From Candidatus Aminicenantes bacterium UBA4085 (GTDB lineage: Bacteria; Acidobacteriota; Aminicenantia; Aminicenantales; UBA4085): DNA of 14,518 nt. The stretch's first letter is position 1. Every line of letters starts with the position of its first letter. The notes under the pieces are model-generated. The model saw only the letters and a list, made by a program, of their open reading frames with translations. It did not search any database and was not told the DNA's origin. A program made the position numbers and the translations under genes. Below, piece by piece: positions 1 through 7,044 of the stretch. The stretch covers positions 1,977-16,494 of the forward strand of contig DFYJ01000012.1 of NCBI GenBank assembly GCA_002383325.1. Reading direction: 5' to 3'.

Positions 1-134
<134 letters not shown>

Positions 135-205
135 CTAACTCTTTTGTTATGAGTTACATAAAGTATGTCAAGGAAGGGCTCGCAAAGCCCCGTTTCCAAG
201 CTTGG

Positions 206-235
206 ATTATACCCCCGGCAGGCCGCTTCTGTAAA
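206..235 (-). promoter_or_regulatory. sigma-70-type promoter for gyrB
   Basis: On the minus strand TTTACA (235-230) is followed after 18 bp by a perfect TATAAT (211-206). This predicts a transcript start near 199 and a leader of about 70 nt before the gyrB ATG. A second, weaker possibility lies closer to the gene: a perfect TTGACA (171-166) with a poor TAACAA (149-144) 16 bp downstream. The inverted repeat TTATG-N5-CATAA at 147-161 would then lie inside that promoter. These are consensus matches only, without transcript data. Confidence 0.6.
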
Positions 236-254
236 GGGAAAAATCCGCCTTTTT

Positions 255-270
255 CCACAATATTTTGTGG
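255..270. promoter_or_regulatory. inverted repeat, possible operator or DnaA-box-like site
   Basis: CCACAA-TATT-TTGTGG is a perfect 6-bp inverted repeat with a 4-bp centre in the gyrB/GTPase divergent region. It lies about 20 bp upstream of the proposed gyrB -35 element. Its left half overlaps TTTTCCACA (251-259), which fits the relaxed DnaA-box pattern TTWTNCACA. The right half does not fit the pattern on the other strand. It could be an operator, a lone DnaA box or chance in an AT-rich patch. Confidence 0.35.
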
Positions 271-358
271 CTGACGCAGGTCTTCGGCCCCAGGTTTGGG
301 GGAAAGGTCGGTCGGCCGGTTGGGGCTCCGATGCGAGGCGATCCGGGCGGGCTTTTAA

Positions 359-367
359 TGGTATAAT
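359..367 (+). promoter_or_regulatory. extended -10 promoter abutting the GTPase start codon
   Basis: TGGTATAAT is a perfect TATAAT (362-367) preceded by the TGn extended -10 element. No good -35 is present 16-18 bp upstream, which fits an extended -10 promoter. Transcription would start about seven bases downstream, at or next to the ATG at 374, giving a leaderless or nearly leaderless mRNA. No Shine-Dalgarno sequence lies between this element and the ATG. Confidence 0.6.
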
Positions 368-373
368 CCGGGC

Positions 374-1375
374 ATGGCGGCCAACCTGACCCCCCAGTAC
401 CTGGAAGCGCACAAGAAGCTCCGCACCGCCGTCACTCCCGCTGAAAAAATCGAGATCTACGAGGAGCTCCTGCGCCTCCTTCCCAAGCATAAAGCCACCG
501 AGAAGATGGTCGCCCAGCATCGATCCATGCTCGCCAAGCTCAAGGAGGAGATGCTGAAGCCCTCCGTCTCGGGCAAGCATGGCGTCGGCGTGTCGTATCT
601 CATCGAAAAAACGGGCGCCGGACAGGTCATCCTGGTCGGGCCCCCCAACTCCGGCAAATCGTCCTTGATAAAAGCCCTCACCGGGGCCGAGCCCGAGATC
701 GGCGACTATCCTTTCACGACGCGCATGCCGGCACCTTACATGATGAAGTTCGAGAACATCAAGATCCAGCTCGTCGACCTGCCGCCCATCACGGCCGAGT
801 TTCTGGAGAGCTGGCAGATCGAGCTGATCAAGGTGGCCGACGCGGCCGTTATCGTGGCCGACGCCTCGGCCCCGGAGACGCCGGGGCTGCTGGAGATCCT
901 CTTCGCCCGGCTCAAGGACAAGCGGGTCGAGTTCGTGTCCGAGTCTTTTCTACCGCCGGCCGAGGAGGCCGTGCGGGTCTTCCGCAAACGGTCCTTCCTC
1001 GTCGCGGCCAAGACCGACCTCGATTCCGGGGGCGAAAACCTGGAAGCCCTGAAGTTCTTCTACGAGGCCCAACTGCCGATCGTCCCGATCTCGGCCGAAA
1101 CCGGAGATGGGCTGGAGCCTCTCCGTCGGCGCATCTTCGACCTGCTCCAGGTCATCCGCGTCTACAGCAAGCCGCCCGGCAAGAAGGTCGATCTCAACGA
1201 TCCCCACGTCCTGAGACGGGGCGCCAATGTGGTCGACATCGCCCGCTCGGTCCACAAGGACTTCGCCGAGCAGTTGGCCTACGCCAAGCTCTGGCGCGAA
1301 GGCGGCTACAGCGGGCAGATGATCACCCGCGACCAGGTCCTGCAGGACCAGGACGTCGTCGAGCTGCACATCTGA
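374..1375 (+). CDS. DRG/Obg-like GTPase with C-terminal TGS domain
   Basis: This 333-residue cytoplasmic GTPase belongs to the TRAFAC class, close to the DRG branch of the Obg superfamily. A helical N-terminal region (about 1-65) precedes the G domain. Visible motifs are the P-loop GPPNSGKS (89-96), a G2 Thr within DYPFTT (111-116), G3 DLPP (135-138), G4 as AKTD (212-215, replacing the usual NKxD) and G5 SAE (240-242). A TGS domain fills about 260-333, with RRGANVVDIARSVH as the recognisable core. DRG proteins bind ribosome-associated partners and are implicated in translation or ribosome biogenesis; the role here is inferred. Start choice: the family begins with an acidic helix like this one, and ATG 374 is the first good start. 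It has no ribosome binding site but an extended -10 box only six bases away. The beta-barrel gene follows after 58 bp. Confidence 0.88.
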   Translation: MAANLTPQYLEAHKKLRTAVTPAEKIEIYEELLRLLPKHKATEKMVAQHRSMLAKLKEEMLKPSVSGKHGVGVSYLIEKTGAGQVILVGPPNSGKSSLIKALTGAEPEIGDYPFTTRMPAPYMMKFENIKIQLVDLPPITAEFLESWQIELIKVADAAVIVADASAPETPGLLEILFARLKDKRVEFVSESFLPPAEEAVRVFRKRSFLVAAKTDLDSGGENLEALKFFYEAQLPIVPISAETGDGLEPLRRRIFDLLQVIRVYSKPPGKKVDLNDPHVLRRGANVVDIARSVHKDFAEQLAYAKLWREGGYSGQMITRDQVLQDQDVVELHI

Positions 1376-1433
1376 ACCCCGGCCCCGGGGGGTCGGATCG
1401 GAGGCTCGCGCCTTCGGAAGGAGAAGAGACACG

Positions 1434-2154
1434 ATGAAAGGCCGATCGATCGCCTTCGCGCTCGCCTTGGGGACGGCGGCCGGCGCCGGCCTGGAGCTTC
1501 CGGCGCCCGCAGCCGCTGCTCCGACCGAAGTCCAAATCGAGTTCTTCTTCTCCCCCGCTCTGCCGAGGGGGGGAATTCCGGGACGGGATGGGGCGGACGG
1601 CTTGGGGAGGAGGCCTGAGTCTCGCCATCCGCCCGTCGCGAGGCCCGCTCCTTCTCGGCACCTCGCTGGGATACGGCGTCTACGATTCCGATCGTTGGGA
1701 TGCCTGGCTGGGCCTGACCGACCCGGACGTCCTGGTCGACATGCGGACGACGAATTCGCTGTTGACTTGGAACGTCTTCCTCCGCCTCCAGCCGGAGCGC
1801 GGGTTCCTGCGGCCCTACCTGGATCTCTTCGCCGGCCTCCACTTCCTGTCAACGGACACCCGGATCGGCTCCGGCGACCAGGATAGAGAAGGGGGCGGCG
1901 GCCTCGACATCAACAACTCCTCGGATACGGCCTTCGCCTTCGGAGCCGGAGCGGGGCTGATGCTTCCCATCATCCGCTTCGTGCATAGGGACGGCCGGAT
2001 AGCGGGCGGGCTCGAACTGGACCTGGGGGTCCGCTACGCCTGGGGTGGTCGGGCGGATTACCTGGTCGAGTCCGGGGTCACGGGCATCTACGACACCCTG
2101 ACCTCGCGGACTGACACCCTGACCCTCTCGGCCGGGCTGACGTTCGCCTTCTGA
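1434..2154 (+). CDS. small outer-membrane beta-barrel protein, split by a frameshift at a G7 tract
   Basis: Two overlapping reading frames together look like one exported beta-barrel protein. The first begins at ATG 1434 behind AAGGAG (1418-1423, 10-base spacing). It encodes a signal peptide ending in an Ala-rich stretch, then TEVQIEFFFSPALPRG. After the G7 run at 1567-1573 its sequence becomes Arg/Pro-rich nonsense. The second frame, open through 1588 to the TGA at 2152-2154, holds about seven alternating hydrophobic strands, such as GPLLLGTSLGYGVY, LRPYLDLFAGLHF and GGLELDLGVRYAW. It ends LTLSAGLTFAF, a typical BAM-recognised terminal Phe strand. With six Gs the frames join as PRGEFRDG and give 239 residues with about eight strands, the size of small OmpX/OmpA-type barrels. 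The function is unknown. It may be a pseudogene, a sequencing error or a phase-variable gene. Starting at ATG 1588 would leave no signal peptide and no clear ribosome binding site. Confidence 0.7.
1567..1573 (+). repeat. G7 homopolymer at the frame break of the beta-barrel gene
   Basis: Seven consecutive Gs mark the point where the signal-peptide frame and the beta-barrel frame meet. Removing one G restores a single frame through the whole gene. Such tracts are prone to strand slippage and also to assembly or read errors. Confidence 0.75.
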
Positions 2155-2445
2155 GTCCGGAAAGATTCGCCGGCGGCGGACCGGCCGCCTCGGGCAGGCC
2201 CGGGACGACATCTGGATCACCATCCGACTTGAGGAGCCATTCTGCATCTTCCCCGGGAGTCAATCTCCCGGATCGTGGCGCTTGTCCCGCTTGGAGGACA
2301 CCTGTCGCCTTCCAGCGGCTCCATTCCTGTAATCCCGCGGCTTGGCCTAGGGGGCCTAGGGGACCTCTTTTTATCTCCCTTGGCATGAACTATGCTGCTC
2401 AGGCGGTGTCGGTAGGGTGATCAACTCGACCGGGGAGGGACGTCT
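2155..2445. other. intergenic region with stem-loops and a weak promoter match
   Basis: This 291-bp stretch holds no convincing gene; short open frames in it show no recognisable protein. It contains three inverted repeats: GGCGGC/GCCGCC (2172-2189, 6-nt loop), CCGGGAG/CTCCCGG (2253-2271, 5-nt loop TCAAT) and CCTAGG-GGG-CCTAGG (2346-2360). The last is followed a few bases later by TCTTTTT (2366-2372) and is the best candidate terminator for the beta-barrel gene, although the gap before the T run makes it weak. For the VWFA-related gene the best -10 is TATGCT (2391-2396), with only a poor TTTTTA at the -35 position 17 bp upstream. Confidence 0.4.
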
Positions 2446-4452
2446 ATGAAGGGAGTAGGGCTCGTCCTCAGCTTATTGAGCGGATTGGGATCCATGGCGC
2501 TTGCGGCCCAGGAACAGCCGCCCCTGCGGCACGAGGTCTCCGTCAGCTTGAAGCTCATCCAGGTCTACGTCACCGACAAGGCCGGCAAGCCGGTCGTGGA
2601 TCTCAGCCGAGACGATTTCCGTCTCTTCGACAACGGACAGCGGCAAACGATCACGGACTTCGAGAGACACATGTCTCCGCCGACCCAGGCTGCCGTCGCA
2701 GCCGGAAAGCCGCCGGAGCCATCCATGGCCGAGCTCCAGGCCGCGCCGCCACCGGCAGCTCTTCTCAACCGCAAATTTTTCATCCTCATCGACTGCGACG
2801 CGAATGACTTGGCCGGCATCGCCAAGGCTCGCAACGCCGCCCTCCGCTTCATCGATCACCAAGCCCAGCCGGGAGACGAGATCAGCGTGCTGTCGTACTC
2901 CTCGACGACGGGGATCATTTCCCATTCCAGCCTGACCGCTGATCATGTCCAGGCTCGGACCGCCCTATCGCGGATCAGGGACATCCCGGGGCGAAGCATG
3001 GTGTCGACGGGGGGCGCGGATACGGGAGTCATCGTCGTTGGGACGGGAACGGATGGTGAAATGAAAATCCTCGGAACGCCCAAGGTGCGAACCTCGCCGT
3101 TCCACATCTTCATCGATCGGATGACGGACTTGGCCAAAGCTCTGCGCTATATTCCCGGCTACAAAAACGTCCTCTTTTTCTCCTGGGGCCGCCCCATGCC
3201 GCTCAACGACGGCGAATCCGTGCGGCGGCTGGACAGTATGACCAAAGCTTTCTCTACGGCCAACGCTCCCTTCTTCACCATCAACACGGAGACTCCCTTC
3301 CCCTGGAAGCCCAAGGGCAGCGGCGGTATCGACACTCTCGACTTCATGGCCAGGAAGACGGGCGGCAAGGCTTTCTACGAGGTCGGGGCCGTCCACTACT
3401 TCGACGAGATCGCCCCCCAGATTCAGGACTTAACCCGAAACTATTACGTTCTCGGCTATCCCATCCAGGAGAGCTGGGACGGCAAGTACCACAAGATCAA
3501 GGTCGAGATGGTCTCGGGCGGCTATGTCATCCAGGCTCAATCAGGCTACAACAATCCCAAACCGTTCAAGGATTACTCCGCGTTTGAAAGGGAGCTCCAT
3601 CTCTTCGACTTGGCCCTTTCCGACAAGCCTCGGATGGAACCGCCGCTGATCTTCCCCATGACCGCCGCCTGTTTCCACCCTCCCGAGGAAGAGTCCGGCC
3701 GCGTCCTCATGGCGGCCAAGATTCCGCGCCCCGTCATGGAGGCCTTCGCCGGGCGCGAGGTCGAGCTGGCAGCCCTCATTCTCGACGAGCAGGACCGGCC
3801 CGTGGACCGCATCCGCCTGAAGCCCAAGCTGGCTTCGGTCGCCGGACAAGAGCCCCTCTTCGCGGCCGACTCCGCCGTACCGCCGGGATCCTATCGCTTG
3901 CGGATTATCATCCGCGACCTTGAAACGGGGAATGCCGCCATGGCCTACGCCCGGGCCGAGATGCCGCGGGCTGATCACGCGCGGCCGCTTCGGATCGACG
4001 CCCCCCTGCTCGCCATCCAGGGAGGACCGCTGGCCCGCATCGAAGGCGTTCCCGGGAAGAACTCGGCCTGGAAAAGCCACTATGCCCTGGACGATCGAGC
4101 CTTTGCGCCGATCACAGGCGAGGTTCCATCAGGCATATCCAAACTCGCCATCTGGATTCCCTATGTCCAGGCGGCTGCAACGCCCGGAAGCCCGGCCCTC
4201 TGGGCTTCGCTTGTTGATACTCGAAACGGCGCCAGCCTGGCCGCGGATCTGAAGATCATCCAGCAGGATCTCCGCCCCCATGGCGGAATAGTGCGGGGCG
4301 AGCTGACGTTTGAGGGAATCCCGGCCGGGTCCTACCGTCTGTACATCTATGCCAAGAACGAAGCCCTGGATGCCCCTTCCTACATACAGATCCCTTTAAC
4401 CATCATTTCCGGATCCGGAAATCCAGGGCCGGCTCGTCGGCCATGTCCATGA
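2446..4452 (+). CDS. exported VWFA-related protein (acidobacterial type)
   Basis: This 668-residue protein has a Sec signal peptide (about 1-21, ending ALAAQ) and acts outside the cytoplasm. Residues 31-75 carry the hallmark of the acidobacterial VWFA-related family (TIGR03436): a beta strand, then VTDKAGKPVVDL, DDFRLFDNG and an ITDFER strand. A von Willebrand A-like fold follows (about 109-340), with the strand FFILID, a paired helix and the closing motif YYVLGY. The metal site is degenerate: the usual DxSxS reads DCDAN (116-120). The C-terminal 270 residues look like beta-sandwich modules with the recurring phrase PxGSYRLRI/PAGSYRLYI, but I do not recognise a named domain. The start is supported by GGAGG (2434-2438) seven bases before ATG. 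The role is probably adhesion or protein-protein binding, with substrate unknown. The last 50 bp overlap the convergent M28 gene. Confidence 0.8.
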   Translation: MKGVGLVLSLLSGLGSMALAAQEQPPLRHEVSVSLKLIQVYVTDKAGKPVVDLSRDDFRLFDNGQRQTITDFERHMSPPTQAAVAAGKPPEPSMAELQAAPPPAALLNRKFFILIDCDANDLAGIAKARNAALRFIDHQAQPGDEISVLSYSSTTGIISHSSLTADHVQARTALSRIRDIPGRSMVSTGGADTGVIVVGTGTDGEMKILGTPKVRTSPFHIFIDRMTDLAKALRYIPGYKNVLFFSWGRPMPLNDGESVRRLDSMTKAFSTANAPFFTINTETPFPWKPKGSGGIDTLDFMARKTGGKAFYEVGAVHYFDEIAPQIQDLTRNYYVLGYPIQESWDGKYHKIKVEMVSGGYVIQAQSGYNNPKPFKDYSAFERELHLFDLALSDKPRMEPPLIFPMTAACFHPPEEESGRVLMAAKIPRPVMEAFAGREVELAALILDEQDRPVDRIRLKPKLASVAGQEPLFAADSAVPPGSYRLRIIIRDLETGNAAMAYARAEMPRADHARPLRIDAPLLAIQGGPLARIEGVPGKNSAWKSHYALDDRAFAPITGEVPSGISKLAIWIPYVQAAATPGSPALWASLVDTRNGASLAADLKIIQQDLRPHGGIVRGELTFEGIPAGSYRLYIYAKNEALDAPSYIQIPLTIISGSGNPGPARRPCP

Positions 4453-5950
4453 TGGCCATGAAGAAGAGCTGAGCGATGTCTTCCATGATCTCAGGCGTGA
4501 CCAGGTCCAGGCTGTCCCGGGTATTATGGTAGGTGGGGTACGGGACAGGCTTGCCCCCATAAGCACCGAAGGTCAGGGCCGGCACGCCGGCCCAGAAGAA
4601 CCAGGCCGAGTCCTGCCGCGGCCGGCCGGGATAGGCGGCTCCGCCTCCGGTGACGACGCGATGGATATAGGTCTTGTTGGCCTTCTCGATGAAGGTCCAG
4701 AAGGCCGGGTAGGTTGTGGCCCCGGAAGCTCCGATCTTGTCCCCCACTCCCGGTCCTTCCATGTTGATCAGGACCGCCGTCTTGTCGAGAGGATAGAGCG
4801 GGTGCTCGACATAGTATTTCGATCCCGCGACCCCCTGCTCCTCCGAGCCGAAGAAGTTGAAGACGACGGTCCGCTTCGGCTTGATCTCGCACTTGGCCAG
4901 GGCCTCGGCGACACCCAGCCCGACCGCCACGGCCGTGGCGTTGTCGTTGGCCCCGGGCAGCAGCTCCCAGAGATATCCCAGGTGGTCCAGGTGTCCGGCC
5001 AGCATAATGACCTCGTCCTTGAGCGCGGGATCGGTCCCGGGGATGACGCCGACGACGTTGAAGCCGACGCCGTCGGGATGATGGACGGAGACGTTCTTCA
5101 GGGACATTGTCTTGCCGGTGGCGAAGGAGCGCGGCTTGAGCTCCTTGCGGATGGCCTCCATGGTCTCCTTGTAGGTCCGGCCGGTGCCGGCGAAGACGTC
5201 GGCCACGACCGCGGCGCCGACGTGGTGGTAGACGAAGCCCTCGCGGTAGGAGTTGTTGGGATTGCCGATGGGGCCGTAGTTGTAGATCATGCCCTTGGCT
5301 CCATGGGCTACGGCGTTCTCCAGCTTGAACTGGTGAAAGGAATAGGGGCGCCATTTCTTGAACGTCTCGGAATCGTCCGCCCGCAGCGGGACCTCAGGAT
5401 CCATGAGCACGATCCTGCCCTTGACGTCCACTCCCGCATAATCGTCGTAGCCCAGCTCCGGAGCGGTGATGCCGTAGCCGACAAAGACGACCTCGGCCTG
5501 GCCCTCTCCCGAGCCGGTGGTGCCGCCGGGGATGAACTCGTCCTCGTACTTGTAGGACTTCTTGACGATCCCGTCTTTGACGGGGATGTCCATCGTCAGG
5601 TAGCCGCCCTTGGAGACGATGGTGGTGGGATTGGGGAAGCTCTGGTAAAACGTCCCGTTGTCCCCGCCCGGCTGGACGCCCCAGGACTTCAGCAGCGACA
5701 CAACCCATTTGGCACAGGCCTTGGACTCATCTGTGCCGGTTAGGCGGCCGGCGTATTTCTCGGAGACCATCCCCTTGACGTAGTCGTAGAGGGTTTGGCT
5801 CTGGATGAGGTGCATGGCCTCCAGGAGCTTCTGCTCGTCGGTCTTGGGGACGGGGGCTTGGGAGCCACGCTGGGCCAAGGCCGGCCCGGCGGCCATGGCG
5901 ATGGCCAGGATCGATGCGGACAGGACGAGGGCAAGACGGCTGCGGCGCAT
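4403..5950 (-). CDS. exported M28 family metallopeptidase with PA domain (paralogue 1)
   Basis: This is a 515-residue secreted or periplasmic aminopeptidase-like enzyme. The reading frame is open further upstream, but the start is set at the ATG at 5950-5948. It has GGAGG five bases upstream and opens a clear signal peptide (MRRSRLALVL to GPALA, about 1-26). A PA-like insert covers about 110-290 and includes GYGITAPELGYDDY. The M28 catalytic core follows: H320 in AGHLDH, bridging D336 in GANDNA, general base E370 and ligand E371 in GSEEQG, and H475 in YHNTRDS. The fourth ligand position, normally Asp in the N-x-D motif, is Glu398 (INMEGPG), which could tune metal binding. It would cleave N-terminal residues or dipeptides from exported peptides. 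A weak -10 match (TATTAC, minus, 5990-5985) lies about 35 bp upstream. It is divergent from the cyclophilin gene and related to the M28 gene at 7041-8531. Confidence 0.87.
   Translation of the reverse strand: MRRSRLALVLSASILAIAMAAGPALAQRGSQAPVPKTDEQKLLEAMHLIQSQTLYDYVKGMVSEKYAGRLTGTDESKACAKWVVSLLKSWGVQPGGDNGTFYQSFPNPTTIVSKGGYLTMDIPVKDGIVKKSYKYEDEFIPGGTTGSGEGQAEVVFVGYGITAPELGYDDYAGVDVKGRIVLMDPEVPLRADDSETFKKWRPYSFHQFKLENAVAHGAKGMIYNYGPIGNPNNSYREGFVYHHVGAAVVADVFAGTGRTYKETMEAIRKELKPRSFATGKTMSLKNVSVHHPDGVGFNVVGVIPGTDPALKDEVIMLAGHLDHLGYLWELLPGANDNATAVAVGLGVAEALAKCEIKPKRTVVFNFFGSEEQGVAGSKYYVEHPLYPLDKTAVLINMEGPGVGDKIGASGATTYPAFWTFIEKANKTYIHRVVTGGGAAYPGRPRQDSAWFFWAGVPALTFGAYGGKPVPYPTYHNTRDSLDLVTPEIMEDIAQLFFMAIMDMADEPALDFRIRK
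4405..4422. repeat. 18-bp perfect palindrome in the convergent gene overlap
   Basis: ATTTCCGGATCCGGAAAT reads the same on both strands and sits in the 50-bp overlap of the VWFA-related and M28 genes, touching the M28 stop codon. As RNA it could form a 7-bp stem with a GATC loop in either direction. No U run follows on either strand, so it is at best an unusual two-way terminator or a protein-binding site. Confidence 0.55.
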
Positions 5951-6121
5951 GGTGGCCTCCGGAGATCGATTCGGAAGCCCTCTTGTAATACAAGCCGCCC
6001 GGCCGGCGCAAGAGGATCGCGCGCGCACGGCAGCCCCGCGGGCAGGAATCAGCTCACAGCCAGATAGCCAGACCGCCGCTTGGCGAGAAGGCGGAACAAG
6101 GGCTATGATGACGCCCCGCGG

Positions 6122-6151
6122 TTGACCGGTCCCGCGCGGCCGTGCTATCTT
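6122..6151 (+). promoter_or_regulatory. sigma-70-type promoter for the cyclophilin operon
   Basis: TTGACC (6122-6127) and TATCTT (6146-6151) are separated by 18 bp. The predicted transcript starts near 6158, leaving a leader of about 50 nt that contains AAGGAG (6193-6198) nine bases before the cyclophilin ATG. It would drive the four-gene plus-strand run up to 9864. Confidence 0.5.
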
Positions 6152-6207
6152 GCCGCTTCGGGCCGCCGGCGCGCCGCCGCGCCTCCGCCCGCAAGGAGAT
6201 CGCACCC

Positions 6208-6783
6208 ATGACCAAACGCCTCATCGTCCTTATCGCCGCCGCCGGACTCTGCCTCGGCCTTTTTGCCATGGCCCAGCCGGCCAATCCCAAGGTCGTCATC
6301 AAGACAAGCCGGGGAGACATCACCCTCGAGCTCTTCGCCGACAAGGCCCCCCAGACCGTCGCAAACTTCCTGGCCTACGTCGACGCCAAGTTCTACGACG
6401 GCACCATCTTCCACCGGGTCATCAAGGGCTTCATGATCCAGGGCGGCGGCATGACCGCCGACTTCGCCGAGAAGCCGACCCGGGCGGCCATCCGCAACGA
6501 GGCCGCCAACAGGGTCAAGAACCTGCGCGGCACCATCGCCATGGCCCGCCTTCCCGAGCCCCACACGGCCACGGCCCAGTTCTTCATCAACCACGTCAAC
6601 AATGCCATGCTCGATCACAAGAACACCAGTGTCGACGGCTTCGGTTACTGCGTCTTCGGCAAGGTCCTGTCCGGGATCGACGTCGTCGACGCCATCGCCA
6701 ACGTGCCCACCGGCACCATCAAGGGCTACGAAGACGCGCCCCGCCAGACGGTGACCTTACTCTCGATCCGCCGGGCCCAGTAG
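6208..6783 (+). CDS. exported cyclophilin-type peptidyl-prolyl isomerase
   Basis: This 191-residue enzyme catalyses cis-trans isomerisation of X-Pro bonds in the periplasm. ATG 6208 is chosen over the upstream in-frame ATG at 6142 for two reasons: AAGGAG stands nine bases before it, and it begins a proper signal peptide ([22 protein letters not shown], 1-22). The rest is one cyclophilin domain. Key residues are present: R70 in [14 protein letters not shown]78, M112 in GTIAMAR, F125/F126 in AQFFIN and the GYCVFGKV strand (146-153). The cyclosporin-contact Trp of bacterial GWGY is Phe145 (GFGY), as in E. coli PpiA, so weak cyclosporin binding is expected. The next gene begins 18 bp downstream. 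Together with the peptidases behind it, the likely job is folding or turnover of exported proteins. PpiA is the nearest named relative, but orthology is not certain. Confidence 0.92.
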   Translation: MTKRLIVLIAAAGLCLGLFAMAQPANPKVVIKTSRGDITLELFADKAPQTVANFLAYVDAKFYDGTIFHRVIKGFMIQGGGMTADFAEKPTRAAIRNEAANRVKNLRGTIAMARLPEPHTATAQFFINHVNNAMLDHKNTSVDGFGYCVFGKVLSGIDVVDAIANVPTGTIKGYEDAPRQTVTLLSIRRAQ

Positions 6784-6801
6784 GGCCCCGAGGGAAACAC
6801 G

Positions 6802-7044
6802 ATGGCCGAGCGGCAGAGCCGGCTGGGCGACACCCTCTTCGCCCTCTTCCATCTGGCCCTCCTGGCCGGAGCGGCGGTCGTGGCCGGGCTGGCCCTGCTG
6901 AAGGGCAACACCTGGCGGTTCCTGGTCGTCTCGTGCGCCTTGCTGGTCTATTACTTCGCCGTCCTGGACAAGCCGGTCCGCCAAGAGATCGCCCGCCGCA
7001 GAGGCCTCCGCGCGGAGGCCAAGGAGAATCATCCCAAGCCATGA
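6802..7044 (+). CDS. small two-helix membrane protein, unknown function
   Basis: This 80-residue protein is not recognised as any named family. Two hydrophobic segments (about 13-31 and 38-54) are joined by a short basic loop, KGNTWR. A charged, Arg/Lys/Glu-rich tail follows (55-80: DKPVRQEIARRRG and onward). The positive-inside rule places both ends in the cytoplasm. GAGGG (6790-6794) sits seven bases before ATG. The gene lies 18 bp after the cyclophilin gene, and its stop codon overlaps the next start as ATGA, so its translation is coupled to the M28 peptidase. That suggests a role tied to the peptidase or its membrane, but nothing in the sequence shows what it does. Confidence 0.7.
   Translation: MAERQSRLGDTLFALFHLALLAGAAVVAGLALLKGNTWRFLVVSCALLVYYFAVLDKPVRQEIARRRGLRAEAKENHPKP

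Noticed and set aside
165..389. 74-codon open frame in the gyrB/GTPase gap
   Set aside because: It spans the promoter elements and dyads, overlaps the GTPase start, has no ribosome binding site, and its product resembles no protein family.
1377..1392. CCCCGG/CCGGGG inverted repeat just after the GTPase stop, as a terminator
   Set aside because: The loop would be only two bases and no T run follows, so a stable terminator hairpin is unlikely.
2229..2420. 63-codon frame in the gap before the VWFA gene
   Set aside because: There is no ribosome binding site, it runs through two stem-loops, and its Pro/Arg/Ser-rich product is typical of non-coding GC-rich DNA.
5951..6205. N-terminal extension of the first M28 gene to 6205
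   Set aside because: The extra residues are Arg/Ala-rich without structure, and they place the signal peptide inside the protein. They also overlap the cyclophilin promoter, while ATG 5950 has a perfectly spaced GGAGG.
6150..7040. Long plus-strand open frame upstream of the second M28 gene, in frame with it
   Set aside because: It is the Arg/Pro/His-rich shadow of the cyclophilin and small membrane protein genes. The M28 protein starts at 7041 with a signal peptide and an ATGA overlap.
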